From: Gemmatimonadaceae bacterium
GTDB taxonomy: Bacteria > Gemmatimonadota > Gemmatimonadetes > Gemmatimonadales > Gemmatimonadaceae
Assembly (NCBI GenBank): GCA_035533755.1
Contig: DATLTC010000030.1
Coordinates: forward strand, 1-64,000
DNA: 64,000 nt
Direction of reading: 5' to 3'
The stretch's first letter is position 1. The number at the start of each line of letters is the position of its first letter. The notes under the pieces were generated by a model that made no database searches, had not been told where the DNA came from, and was given only the letters and a program-made list of their open reading frames with translations. The position numbers were made by a program, and so were the translations under genes. Below are positions 50,862 to 63,495 of this stretch, piece by piece.

Positions 50862-51821
50862 ATGCCCACGCTGCCCCTTGCCCCACGCGCCGCCCAGGAC
50901 GACGCGGCCTGCTGCGGCCCCGACTGCGGCTGCCGCCCCGAGACGGCCACGATCGCCGAGCCGCCCACCGGCGACGACCTGCGGACCACCGTGCGCGAGA
51001 AGTACGGCGCCGCCGCCAAGCGCGTGCTCGACCGCGCGGCCGATGCGGGCGCCGCGGCGTCGTGCTGTGGTCCCGTGAACTCGTGCTGCGGGGGCGCCGC
51101 GTTCGACGGCACCGTGGATCCGATCACAGCCGGCCTCTACGTGCTCGGCGAGACGGACGAGCTGCCCGAGGCCGCGGTGCTCGCCTCGCTCGGGTGCGGC
51201 AATCCCACGGCGCTCGCCGAGCTGCACGCGGGCGAGGTGGTGCTCGACCTCGGATCGGGCGGCGGCATCGACGTCCTCCTCTCGGCCCGCCGCGTGGGCC
51301 CCACGGGCAAGGCGTACGGCCTCGACATGACCGACGAGATGCTCGACCTGGCGCGGCGCAACGCCGCCGAGGCCGGCGTGACGAACGTCGAGTTCCTGCG
51401 CGGCCGCATCGAGGAGATCCCGCTGCCCGGCAATTCGGTGGACGTGATCATCTCCAACTGCGTGATCAATCTCTCGGGCGACAAGGCGCGCGTGATCCGC
51501 GAGGCGTTCCGCGTGCTCAAGCCCGGCGGGCGGTTCGCCGTGTCCGACGTCGTGGTGCAGGGGCAGCTCCCCGCCGACGTGAAGCGCAGCATGGAGTTGT
51601 GGGTGGGGTGCGTGGCCGGCGCGCTCGAGGACACGGAGTTCGTGGGGCTGCTGCGCGACGCGGGGTTCGAATCGCCGAGCGTGGAGATGACGCGCACGTA
51701 TTCCGCCGACGACGCGCGGGCGTTTCTCGCCAACGCCGGCCTCGATGTGGATCGGATCGCGGCCGAGGTGGCGGGGCGCGTGGGCGCGGCGTTCGTGCGG
51801 GCGCGGAAGCCGGCGGCGTGA
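50862..51821 (+). CDS. arsM: Arsenite S-adenosylmethionine methyltransferase
   Basis: A 319-residue enzyme that methylates As(III) to volatile or less toxic methylarsenicals. SAM site: VLDLGSGGGIDVLL (127-140). Arsenic-binding cysteines are seen in SLGCGNP (C112), SNCVIN (C200) and LWVGC (C250). The protein carries two further Cys clusters at the N-terminus, CCGPDCGC (C17, 18, 22, 24) and SCCGPVNSCCGG (C68, 69, 75, 76), beyond the usual set and possibly extra metal ligands. AGGAGG precedes the ATG. It overlaps acr3 as GTGA. Confidence 0.92.
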   Translation: MPTLPLAPRAAQDDAACCGPDCGCRPETATIAEPPTGDDLRTTVREKYGAAAKRVLDRAADAGAAASCCGPVNSCCGGAAFDGTVDPITAGLYVLGETDELPEAAVLASLGCGNPTALAELHAGEVVLDLGSGGGIDVLLSARRVGPTGKAYGLDMTDEMLDLARRNAAEAGVTNVEFLRGRIEEIPLPGNSVDVIISNCVINLSGDKARVIREAFRVLKPGGRFAVSDVVVQGQLPADVKRSMELWVGCVAGALEDTEFVGLLRDAGFESPSVEMTRTYSADDARAFLANAGLDVDRIAAEVAGRVGAAFVRARKPAA

Positions 51822-52864
51822 CCGTCCGGCGCCTGTCCACGCTCGACCGCTTGCTGCCGGTCTGGATCTTCGCGGCGATGGGCGCCGGGCTGCTGCTCGG
51901 GCGGATGTTTCCCGGCCTTGGCGCGCTGCTCGATCGCGTGCAGGTGGCCGGGGTGTCGGTGCCGATCGGCGTCGGGCTGCTCTGGATGATGTATCCGGTG
52001 CTCGCCAAGGTGCGCTACGAATCGATCGGCCGGCACGTGGCCGACCGGCGGCTGCTCGGCACCTCGCTCGTGCTCAACTGGGTGGTGGGGCCGCTCGTGA
52101 TGTTCGCGCTGGCCTGGGCGCTCCTGCCCGATCTGCCGCACTATCGCAACGGGTTGATCATGATCGGGCTGGCGCGCTGCATCGCGATGGTGCTGATCTG
52201 GAACGCGCTCGCCTGCGGGTCGGGGGAGCTGGCGGCGGTGCTGGTCGCGCTCAACTCGGTGTTCCAGATCCTCACCTACTCGCTGCTCGGCTACCTGTTC
52301 CTGGCCGTGGTGCCGCGGTGGTTCGGCGCCGATACCGCGGCGTTGCACGTATCGATGGGCGCGATCGCCAAGAGCGTGGCGCTGTTCCTGGGCGTGCCGC
52401 TGGCGGCCGGGTATCTCACGCGGCGCGTGCTGGTGGCCCGCCGCGGCGCCGCCTGGTACGACGGCGTGTTCATGCCGCGCATCGGGCCCACGGCGCTCGT
52501 CGGGCTGCTGTACACGATCGTGCTGATGTTCGCCATGCAGGGCGACCGCATCGTGCGTCTGCCGTTGGACGTGCTGCGCATCGCGGCGCCGCTCGTCGTG
52601 TACTTCGCGGTGATGTTCGGGCTCGCGTTCGTGCTGGCGGTGAAGCTCGGATTCAACTACGAGGAGACGGCGGCGCTGTCGTTCACCGCGGCCGGCAACA
52701 ACTTCGAACTCGCGATCGCGGTGGCGGTGGCCACGTTCGGCATCGGTTCGGGCGAAGCGCTGGCCGCGGTGGTCGGGCCGCTCATCGAAGTGCCGGCGCT
52801 CATCGGGCTGGTGTACGTGTCGCTGTGGGCGCGGCGGCGCTTCTTCATCCAGGAGGTTGCATGA
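51818..52864 (+). CDS. acr3: Acr3-family arsenite efflux permease
   Basis: A 348-residue inner-membrane protein with ten hydrophobic helices. The family helix LARCIAMVLIWNALACG with its conserved Cys, and the later FNYEETAALSFTAAGNNFELAI segment, identify Acr3 rather than ArsB. It exports arsenite using the proton gradient. The start is the GTG overlapping the arsM stop by 4 bases, and its end overlaps arsC by 4, so the whole set is tightly coupled. Confidence 0.92.
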   Translation: MTVRRLSTLDRLLPVWIFAAMGAGLLLGRMFPGLGALLDRVQVAGVSVPIGVGLLWMMYPVLAKVRYESIGRHVADRRLLGTSLVLNWVVGPLVMFALAWALLPDLPHYRNGLIMIGLARCIAMVLIWNALACGSGELAAVLVALNSVFQILTYSLLGYLFLAVVPRWFGADTAALHVSMGAIAKSVALFLGVPLAAGYLTRRVLVARRGAAWYDGVFMPRIGPTALVGLLYTIVLMFAMQGDRIVRLPLDVLRIAAPLVVYFAVMFGLAFVLAVKLGFNYEETAALSFTAAGNNFELAIAVAVATFGIGSGEALAAVVGPLIEVPALIGLVYVSLWARRRFFIQEVA

Positions 52865-53364
52865 CCACCGGGCGACCGCTCGCCGTGCTCTTTCTGTGCA
52901 CGGGCAATTCGGCGCGCAGCCAGATCGCCGAGGCGCTGCTCACCACCAGGGGGCGCGGACGATTCCGTGTGGGGAGCGCCGGGACGAGACCGGCGGCGCA
53001 GGTGAATCCGGGCGCGGTGCAGATCCTGGCCGAGCACGGCATCGACTGGACGGGGCGTCGGCCCAAGACCATCGACGAGGTGCAGCACGAGCCGTGGGAT
53101 CTCGTGATCACCGTGTGCGACAACGCCAAGGAGACGTGCCCGGTATTTCCGGGGCATCCGGCGTTCGCGCACTGGGGGATGCCCGATCCCGCCGACGTGG
53201 CGGATGACGTTGCGCGCGCGCGCGCGTTCCGCGACACGTTGCTGGTGCTGGGCCGGCGCATCGATCTGCTGCTCGCGTTGCCGGTGGAGAAGCTGGAGCA
53301 GCGGGCGTTGGAGCTGCGGGTGGGCGGGATCGCGGTGACGGGGCAGGCGGAGGCGGCGAAATGA
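52861..53364 (+). CDS. arsC: Arsenate reductase, low-molecular-weight phosphatase type
   Basis: A 167-residue reductase converting arsenate to arsenite for Acr3. P-loop FLCTGNSARS has the catalytic Cys13, and two redox cysteines C86 and C93 lie in VCDNAKETCP. This Cys10/82/89-like triad is the thioredoxin-linked (S. aureus pI258) type, not the glutaredoxin-linked E. coli type. The C-terminal about 25 residues are extra. It closes the ars unit, followed by a hairpin terminator. Confidence 0.93.
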   Translation: MTTGRPLAVLFLCTGNSARSQIAEALLTTRGRGRFRVGSAGTRPAAQVNPGAVQILAEHGIDWTGRRPKTIDEVQHEPWDLVITVCDNAKETCPVFPGHPAFAHWGMPDPADVADDVARARAFRDTLLVLGRRIDLLLALPVEKLEQRALELRVGGIAVTGQAEAAK

Positions 53365-53396
53365 AGCGCGCGGGCGCCTGAGGGCTCCCGCGCGCT
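53365..53396 (+). terminator. Hairpin after arsC
   Basis: AGCGCGCGGG (53365-53374) pairs with CCCGCGCGCT (53387-53396) around a 12-base loop, directly after the arsC stop and facing the convergent gyrB gene. No T run is seen, so Rho help or bidirectional stopping is possible. Confidence 0.55.
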
Positions 53397-53397
53397 C

Positions 53398-53419
53398 GGT
53401 CCTACCGTCCTACCGTCCC
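53398..53419. repeat. GTAGGAC short repeat, copy 3
   Basis: GGTCCTACCGTCCTACCGTCCC contains two full GTCCTAC units plus a partial third, in the gap between convergent arsC and gyrB. On the other strand it matches the copies at 1399-1415 and 7123-7139 closely. Confidence 0.6.
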
Positions 53420-53423
53420 AGGG

Positions 53424-55478
<2,055 letters not shown>

Positions 55479-55501
55479 TTAAGTCGTCGTGGCACAACTG
55501 C

Positions 55502-55813
55502 TTAGCGCACCAGCCGCCACCGGATCCGGTCCACCTTCGCTCGGCCCGATTTCTCGTTGATCACGCGCAGCAGTTCCAGCTCCATCATCGCCAACTCCGT
55601 CATCCACGCGGCGTTGGTGACCGCCACCGTCAACACCCCCTGCCGCGAGATCGAAATCGGCTGCGCCACCTTCGCGATGTCCTTGCCCACGATCGACGCC
55701 CAGTCGGTGATCACCACCGCCTGTTCCAGCCGCGCCTTGAGCCCGCTCTCGTCGAGCACGCCCGGCAACAGCTCGCTCAGCCGCGTCGGCTTGCCGCGCT
55801 TGCGTTCCGTCAC
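55502..55813 (-). CDS. dciA: DciA-like replicative helicase loader (DUF721)
   Basis: A 103-residue protein. LSELLPGVLDESGLKARLEQAVVITDWASIVG followed by QGVLTVAVTNAAWMTELAMMELELLRVIN is the KH-like DciA core that loads DnaB at replication forks in bacteria lacking DnaC. The C-terminus is short, with VDRIRWRLV. The GTG start overlaps the recF stop as GTGA. The recF-dciA-gyrB order is a common arrangement near dnaA in many bacteria, though dnaA is not here. Confidence 0.85.
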   Translation of the reverse strand: MTERKRGKPTRLSELLPGVLDESGLKARLEQAVVITDWASIVGKDIAKVAQPISISRQGVLTVAVTNAAWMTELAMMELELLRVINEKSGRAKVDRIRWRLVR

Positions 55814-56924
55814 GCCGCCTCCCAGCACCGCATCGTCCCCGCTTCCACCCGCGTCCGCGCCAGCCGCGTGAACTCGCGCGGAATGTCGGTCTCGCGCGGC
55901 ACGGTGAGCACGGTCTGTCCGATCCCGGCGCCGGAGAGCAGCGCCAGGATCCGCGCCGCGCGCCGCGCGTCCAACTCCGCGAACGGATCGTCCAGCAGCA
56001 GCAGCGGCGCGGCGCCGCACGCGTCGCGCAGCGTCTCCCACTCCAGCATCCGCAGCGCGATCGCCGCCGACCGCTGCTGGCCCGCCGACCCGAACGTCCG
56101 CAGGTCGCGTCCGTCGAGCGTGAGCGTCAGATCGTCGCGGTGCGGACCGGCCTGCGTCATCCCGCGCCGCACGTCGAGCGCGCGCCGGGCCTCGAGCGCG
56201 GCGGCGATCGCCGCCTCCGGATCGCTGCCGCCGTCCAGCGACGTCGCGTAGCGCAGCGCGCCCAGTCCGCTCTCGCCGATCTCGGCGCAGAGGGCCGCGT
56301 AGCGGTCGGCCACCGCCGCCACCCAGGCGCGCCGTTGCCGCCAGAGCACGCCGCCCGCCTGCGCCAGCGGCGTATCCCACACGCTCACCCGCGCGTCGGC
56401 GCGCCCCGTGCGCGCCGCGTCGCGCAGCGCCGCGTTGCGCCGGACGAGCGCGCCGCGATAGGTCTGCAACGCCGCCAGGTACGGCCGCGACGCCAGCGCG
56501 AGCAGGATGTCGAGATACCGCCGGCGCGCCACCGGCGCGCCGCCCACCAGGTCCACGTCGGCCGGCGAGAACATCACCGACGGCAGCGTCCCGATCCCGT
56601 CGCTCAGGCGCGCGACCGACGCGCCGTCCACCGTCACGCGCTTGCGGCGCGACTGGCGCTCGAATCCCACGCTGATCGTCCGCCCGTTCGCAATCGCGCC
56701 GTCGAGATGGAACCCGGCGGCGCCGAATCGCACGAGGTCCACGTCCCGCGCCCCGCGCACGCTGCGCAGGAGTTGCAGGTAGTAGATCGCTTCGAGGAGG
56801 TTGGTCTTGCCGTGGCCGTTCTCGCCCACCACGACCATGCCCTCGTCGGGCAGCGTGAGATCGAGCCGCGGGAAGTTGCGAAAATCGCGCAGCGCGAGCG
56901 CCGTCAGGCGGACGGCCGGGACGG

Positions 56925-56928
<4 letters not shown>
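55810..56928 (-). CDS. recF: DNA recombination/repair protein RecF
   Basis: A 372-residue SMC-like ATPase that loads RecA at gaps with RecO and RecR. Walker A is GENGHGKT (35-42), and the C-terminal part has the signature SAGQQRSAAIALRML and Walker B LLLLDDPFAELD. N-terminal LRDFRNFPRLDLTL is typical. The start is the GTG overlapping the enoyl-CoA hydratase stop by 4 bases. The absence of dnaN upstream, where recF usually follows it, shows that the classical dnaA-dnaN-recF-gyrB cluster is broken here. Confidence 0.93.
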
Positions 56929-57704
<776 letters not shown>

Positions 57705-57779
57705 GGCGGCTGGGAAGAGGACGCTGTCGAATCTAACGCCGGCGCTGCGGGTCCGCCGCCGCCCGCCTACATTCCCGGC

Positions 57780-58804
57780 ATGGAAATTCTGGAGGCCGTG
57801 CGGTGGGGCCCCGACCGCCGGAGCGTCCGCATCATCGATCAACGGGCGCTCCCGGAGCGCCAGGTCGAGTGCGACCTCCGCACGCTCGACGAGGCCTGCG
57901 ACGCCATCCGCACGCTGGCCGTGCGCGGGGCGCCGGCCATCGGCATCGCCGCGGCGATGGCGCTCGCGGTGGCCGTGACGCCGGACGTCGACGCGCCGCC
58001 GGAGATGCGCCGGACACGCGCCGGCGCGGCGGCCGCCGCGCTGCGCGGCACGCGGCCCACGGCGGTGAATCTCGCGTGGGCGCTCGACCGCGTCCTCCGC
58101 GTGGCACAGGGGCCGCTGCACGGGACGCCGCTGCGCGAGGCGCTGGAGCGTGAGGCCACCGCGATCCTCGATGAGGACCGCGCCATGTGCCGGCGCATCG
58201 GCGAGCACGCGCTGGCGCTCTTCCCGCGCGACGCCCGCGTGATCACGCACTGCAACGCCGGCGCGCTGGCCACGGGCGGCATCGGCACGGCGCTGGCCGG
58301 CGTGTATCTCGCCGCCGAGCGCGGCGACCGCGTGCGCGTGTACGTGGACGAGACCCGTCCGCTGCTCCAGGGCAGCCGTCTCACGGCGTGGGAACTGCAG
58401 CGCGCAGGCATCGACCTCGTGCTGATCACCGACGCCGCGGCCCCGTCGGTCATGCGCCGCGGCGACGTCGACCTCTGCATCGTGGGTGCCGACCGCATCG
58501 CCGCCAACGGCGACGTAGCCAACAAGATCGGCACCTATGCGCTGGCGCTGGCCGCCCGCCACCACGGCATCCCGTTCTACGTGGCGGCGCCGGCGTCCAC
58601 CTTCGACGCCGCCACGCCCACCGGCGACGCGATCGCCATCGAGCAGCGCGACGGCGACGAGGTGCGCCGTGGATTCGGCGTCGCCACGGCGCCGGCCGGC
58701 GTGCCGGTGTACAATCCGGCGTTCGACGTCACCCCCGCCTCGCTGATCACCGCGATCATCAGCGATCGCGGCGTGCACCGTCCCCCGTTTCACTTCGCCG
58801 CGCC

Positions 58805-58808
<4 letters not shown>
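57780..58808 (+). CDS. mtnA: Methylthioribose-1-phosphate isomerase
   Basis: A 342-residue enzyme of methionine salvage that converts MTR-1-P to methylthioribulose-1-P. The RGAPAIGIAAAMAL loop, catalytic Cys in THCNAGALATGGIGTALAGV and catalytic Asp in VGADRIAANGDVANKIGTY are clear. The tail has the usual YNPAFDVTP. It overlaps the kinase gene that follows by 4 bases, ATGA. No other mtn gene is adjacent. Confidence 0.93.
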
Positions 58809-60285
<1,477 letters not shown>

Positions 60286-60286
<1 letters not shown>

Positions 60287-60603
60287 TGCGCGGCATCCTG
60301 CTCGTCTGGACGCTCTGGGTGGGGCCCGGCGACCACGGCGGCGGCGACCGCTGGTTCGCCGCCGATAAGGCCAAGCACCTCCTGGCGTCGGCCGCCATCG
60401 AACTCACCGGCTACGCGATGATGCGCGGCGTCCGCGCCACGCGGCAGCAGAGCCTGGCGGCCGCGAGCGTGGCCACGATGGCGGCGGGCGTGACCAAGGA
60501 ATGGATGGATCGCCGCGGCGGCGGCGAGTTCTCGCTCAAGGATCTCACCTGGGACGTCGTCGGTGGAACCACCGTCGCCGTCGCCTTCCGGCACGGACCA
60601 TGA
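60286..60603 (+). CDS. Small YfiM/DUF2279-like protein
   Basis: A 105-residue protein with an N-terminal hydrophobic segment (LLVWTLWVGPG) and a pattern DKAKHLLASAAIELTGYAMM, AGVTKEWMDRRGGGEFSLKDLTWDVVGGTTV. The DK-H, KEW-D and DL-WD-GG residues resemble YfiM/DUF2279 proteins, of unknown function, often membrane-linked. GAGGAGGAAG lies before the ATG. It overlaps the glpK stop by one base. Confidence 0.6.
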
Positions 60604-60607
60604 TCGC

Positions 60608-62608
60608 ATGACCCTGATCGGCGAACTCTCGCTCTGGATCGCGCTGCTGATGGCGGCATGGGGCGCCGTCGTCTCGTTCGCCGGCGGCGCGCTGCGCCGG
60701 CGCGATCTCGCGGCCAGCGGCGAGCGGGCCGTCTACGTGGCGTTCGCCGCGCTGCTGCTGGCCGCCGCCGGCGTGTGGACGGCGCTGCTGGCGCACGACT
60801 TCTCGTTCGCCTTCGTGGCGCTGCAGACCAACTTCAGCCTGCCGCGCGCGTACACCGTGGCGGCGCTGTGGAGCGGGCAGGGGGGCGCGATGCTGTTCTG
60901 GTCGCTGCTGCTCGCCGGCTGCGCGTCGGTCGCCGTGTTCACGCACCGCGGGCGCGACCGCGACCTCATGCCGTGGGCCACCGGGACGATGGGCGCCGTG
61001 CTGCTCTTCCTGTTGCTCATCGTCTGCCTCGACACCAACCCCTACGACCGGCTCGGGTGGATGCCCACCGACGGGCGCGGGCTCGATCCGGTGCTGCGCG
61101 ATCCGCGCCTGTTCATCCAACCGCCGCTGCTCTTCCTGGGCTATGTGGCGACGGCGATCCCGTTCGCATTCTCCGTCGCCGCGCTCGTGGCGCGGCGCTT
61201 CGACGCCGCGTGGGCGCGCCTCACGCGGCGGTGGACGCTCGCCGCGTGGTTCTTGCTCACGATTGCGATCGTGCTCGGGATGCGCTGGACGTACGGCGAC
61301 CCCACGCAGAGCGGCTACTGGAGTTGGCGGCCGGCCGAGAACGCGTCGCTGCTCACCTGGCTCGCCGCCTCGGCGGTGCTGCACGCGCTCGCCGTGTACG
61401 AGAAGCGCGGCGCCCTCCGCGCGTGGAGCGTGGTGCTCGTGGCGGCCACGTTCCTGCTGTCGTTGCTCGGGGCGTTCATGGCGTGGCGCGGCACCGGCGG
61501 CGCGATGCTCGGCGTGAGCCGCTCGTCGCTCGTCGGCTGGCTCGGCGTGGGATTGGTCGTCGTCGGGGGGACGGCGTACCTGGTGGCGGCGCGGCTGCAC
61601 CAGGGGGCGCCCGACGCGACGATAGGCGCGCGGCTGGGTCGCGAGGCAGGACTGGCGTGGGGCAGCGCGCTGCTCGCGGCGATCGCGGCGGTGCTGCTCG
61701 TGGGCACGTTGGTGCCGCTCGCATTCGGCTGGCTGCGCGGTTCACCGCTTCCGGGCGGCGCGCGGTTCCTGAACGGCGCCGGCTTCGCGCTCGGGCTGCT
61801 GGCGGTGGCGGCCATGGCGCTCGCCACGCTGCTGCGCTGGGGCGGAACCACGGCGGCGTCGCTGCCGCGCATGCTGCGCGGCCCGGTGGCGGCGGCGATA
61901 CTGGCCGTGCTCACGCTCGCCGTGCTGGGCGCGCGCGGCGCCGGATCGCTGGCCGCCGCGTGCGCGGGCGGCCTCGTCATCGGCGCGATCGCGCAGGATC
62001 TCGCGGCCGCCACGCGCGCGCGGCGCGCCGAGCACGGGGAGGGCGCGGGTGGGGCGTTGGCGCGCGTGGTCGCCGGCGACCGCCGGCGCTATGGGGGATA
62101 CGTGGCGCACGTCGGCCTGGCCCTCGCCCTGACGGCGTTCGCGGGGATGTTCCTCCGGTCGCGCCACACCGTCACCGTGCGCGCGGGCGAGGCGGCCACG
62201 CTCGGCGATCCCTACGGCCACGTGTGGCGGTTCGTGAGTCAGGGCGTGTCGCGCTACGGCGCCGACGACCGCAACGTGTCGGCGGTGTCGGTGGAGAGTT
62301 CGCGCGACGGCGTGCCGCGCGGGCTGATCGTGAGCGAGCGCCGCCAGTACCTCGATGCGCAGGGACAGCCGCTGGCCGACCCGATGCCGTCGGCCGGCAT
62401 CCGGACGTCGCCGCTGCTCGACACGTACGTGGTGCTCGCCGGCACGAGCGGCGACACGGCCCGGCTGGATATCGCGTTCAACCCGCTCGTGGCGTGGGTG
62501 TGGGCGGCGGGTGTGATGATCGCGCTGGGCGGGTTGATCGTGATGTGGCCGCGCGCCGAACCGGCGCGCGAGACGGCCGCGGACCCCGCCGGCCGGAGCC
62601 GCCGATGA
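60608..62608 (+). CDS. ccmF: CcmF/NrfE-like cytochrome c haem-lyase protein
   Basis: A 666-residue polytopic protein with about 14 hydrophobic helices. N-terminal ALQTNFSLPRAYTVAALWSGQGGAMLFWS and FIQPPLLFLGYV are CcmF hallmarks. The WWD signature reads SGYWSWRPAENASLLTWL, in which the usual Asp of WDP is Arg241. It likely delivers haem to apocytochrome c with CcmH partners. The start is the ATG at 60608, 4 bases after the preceding stop. Confidence 0.88.
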   Translation: MTLIGELSLWIALLMAAWGAVVSFAGGALRRRDLAASGERAVYVAFAALLLAAAGVWTALLAHDFSFAFVALQTNFSLPRAYTVAALWSGQGGAMLFWSLLLAGCASVAVFTHRGRDRDLMPWATGTMGAVLLFLLLIVCLDTNPYDRLGWMPTDGRGLDPVLRDPRLFIQPPLLFLGYVATAIPFAFSVAALVARRFDAAWARLTRRWTLAAWFLLTIAIVLGMRWTYGDPTQSGYWSWRPAENASLLTWLAASAVLHALAVYEKRGALRAWSVVLVAATFLLSLLGAFMAWRGTGGAMLGVSRSSLVGWLGVGLVVVGGTAYLVAARLHQGAPDATIGARLGREAGLAWGSALLAAIAAVLLVGTLVPLAFGWLRGSPLPGGARFLNGAGFALGLLAVAAMALATLLRWGGTTAASLPRMLRGPVAAAILAVLTLAVLGARGAGSLAAACAGGLVIGAIAQDLAAATRARRAEHGEGAGGALARVVAGDRRRYGGYVAHVGLALALTAFAGMFLRSRHTVTVRAGEAATLGDPYGHVWRFVSQGVSRYGADDRNVSAVSVESSRDGVPRGLIVSERRQYLDAQGQPLADPMPSAGIRTSPLLDTYVVLAGTSGDTARLDIAFNPLVAWVWAAGVMIALGGLIVMWPRAEPARETAADPAGRSRR

Positions 62609-62892
62609 ACGCCGCGCTGCTCCTGGGCACGCTCCTCGCGCTCGCGGCGTTGGGCATCGTGCTGTACCCGCTATTTTTCCCTCCGGACGAACCGGAGCGC
62701 GAGGGATTGCCGATGGCGAAGACGGATGACGAAGGTGGTGCGCGCGAACGCGCGGTGCCGCGCGACGACGATGCCGTGGAAGCGGCGCTGCGCGCGTATC
62801 GCGCCACGCACGCGGCGTGCCCCCGCTGCGGCCCGCGCCCCGAAGCGGACGCGCGCTTCTGCTCCAATTGCGGCGCGCCGCTTCCCGGCTGA
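62605..62892 (+). CDS. Membrane-anchored zinc-ribbon protein
   Basis: A 95-residue protein with one N-terminal membrane helix (LLLGTLLALAALGIVLYPLFF) and a C-terminal zinc ribbon of two Cys pairs: CPRCGPRPEADARFCSNCGAPLPG. The 50 residues between are charged. This layout often follows ccmF and may belong to cytochrome c maturation. It overlaps ccmF by 4 bases (ATGA). No exact family is claimed. Confidence 0.65.
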   Translation: MNAALLLGTLLALAALGIVLYPLFFPPDEPEREGLPMAKTDDEGGARERAVPRDDDAVEAALRAYRATHAACPRCGPRPEADARFCSNCGAPLPG

Positions 62893-62917
62893 GCAGCGCG
62901 GGTATGCGGAAACGAGA

Positions 62918-62950
62918 AAGCCCCGGCATGCGCGATGCATGCCGGGGCTT
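62918..62950. terminator. 14-bp bidirectional terminator
   Basis: AAGCCCCGGCATGC (62918-62931) pairs perfectly with GCATGCCGGGGCTT (62937-62950) across a 5-base loop. On the minus strand it is followed by TCTCGTTT, so it ends the lysine-rich gene as well as the ccmF group. Confidence 0.85.
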
Positions 62951-62967
62951 CGTTCACACGGGCGACG

Positions 62968-63324
62968 TCAGCTGCCCTTCTTCGTCCCTGCGGTGTCGCC
63001 CTTCTTGGCCTTCTTCTTCATCTTGGCGCCCTTCTTCTCCATCTTCTCGCCGGCCTTGGACATCGCGGCGCCCTTGACCTCGGCCTTCTCGCCGGCCTTG
63101 GAGGCCACGGCACCCTTCTTCTCCAGCTTCTCGCCGGCCTTGGACGTCGCGGCGCCCTTGTTCTCCATCTTCTCGCCCTTCTTCTCCATCTTCTCGCCGG
63201 CCTTCTTCTTGCCGGCCTTGGTCATCGCGGCCTTGGGCTTGGCGGTGTCCTGGGTGGATTGCGCGTGCACGGTCGTAGCCATGCAGCACGCGAGTGCGAG
63301 AGCGAACCAACGCATGCGGATCAT
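62968..63324 (-). CDS. Secreted lysine-rich repeat protein
   Basis: A 118-residue exported protein. MIRMRWFALALACCMATTVHAQ is a Sec signal with cleavage near HAQ. The mature part is made of about four imperfect 15-residue repeats of the pattern SKAGEKLEKKGAVA, with Lys and Glu forming amphipathic helices and a lysine-rich tail. It is very basic overall and may bind nucleic acid, polyphosphate or acidic cell-surface polymers. GGAGG (GGAGGAAGTAC) precedes the ATG at 63324. I do not recognise the family. Confidence 0.75.
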   Translation of the reverse strand: MIRMRWFALALACCMATTVHAQSTQDTAKPKAAMTKAGKKKAGEKMEKKGEKMENKGAATSKAGEKLEKKGAVASKAGEKAEVKGAAMSKAGEKMEKKGAKMKKKAKKGDTAGTKKGS

Positions 63325-63358
63325 GTACTTCCTCCGAAATGGGGGGCTGGGTCCTGCG

Positions 63359-63377
63359 TTCGCCCGGATGGGGCGAA
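63359..63377. promoter_or_regulatory. Hairpin upstream of the lysine-rich gene
   Basis: TTCGCCC (63359-63365) pairs with GGGCGAA (63371-63377) across a 5-base loop, in the 171-base gap between the ABC exporter gene and the lysine-rich gene. It may be a terminator of the former or a leader element of the latter. Confidence 0.3.
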
Positions 63378-63495
63378 GCCTGGGTTACCGAAGCGTGACA
63401 CACCGCTGCGGTCTTGTGACGTAAATGACCCGGGGCGGCGCGCGGGCGTCACCGCGTCCGCAGGCGGTCGCTCACGCAAAGATTCCGCGAAGGGC

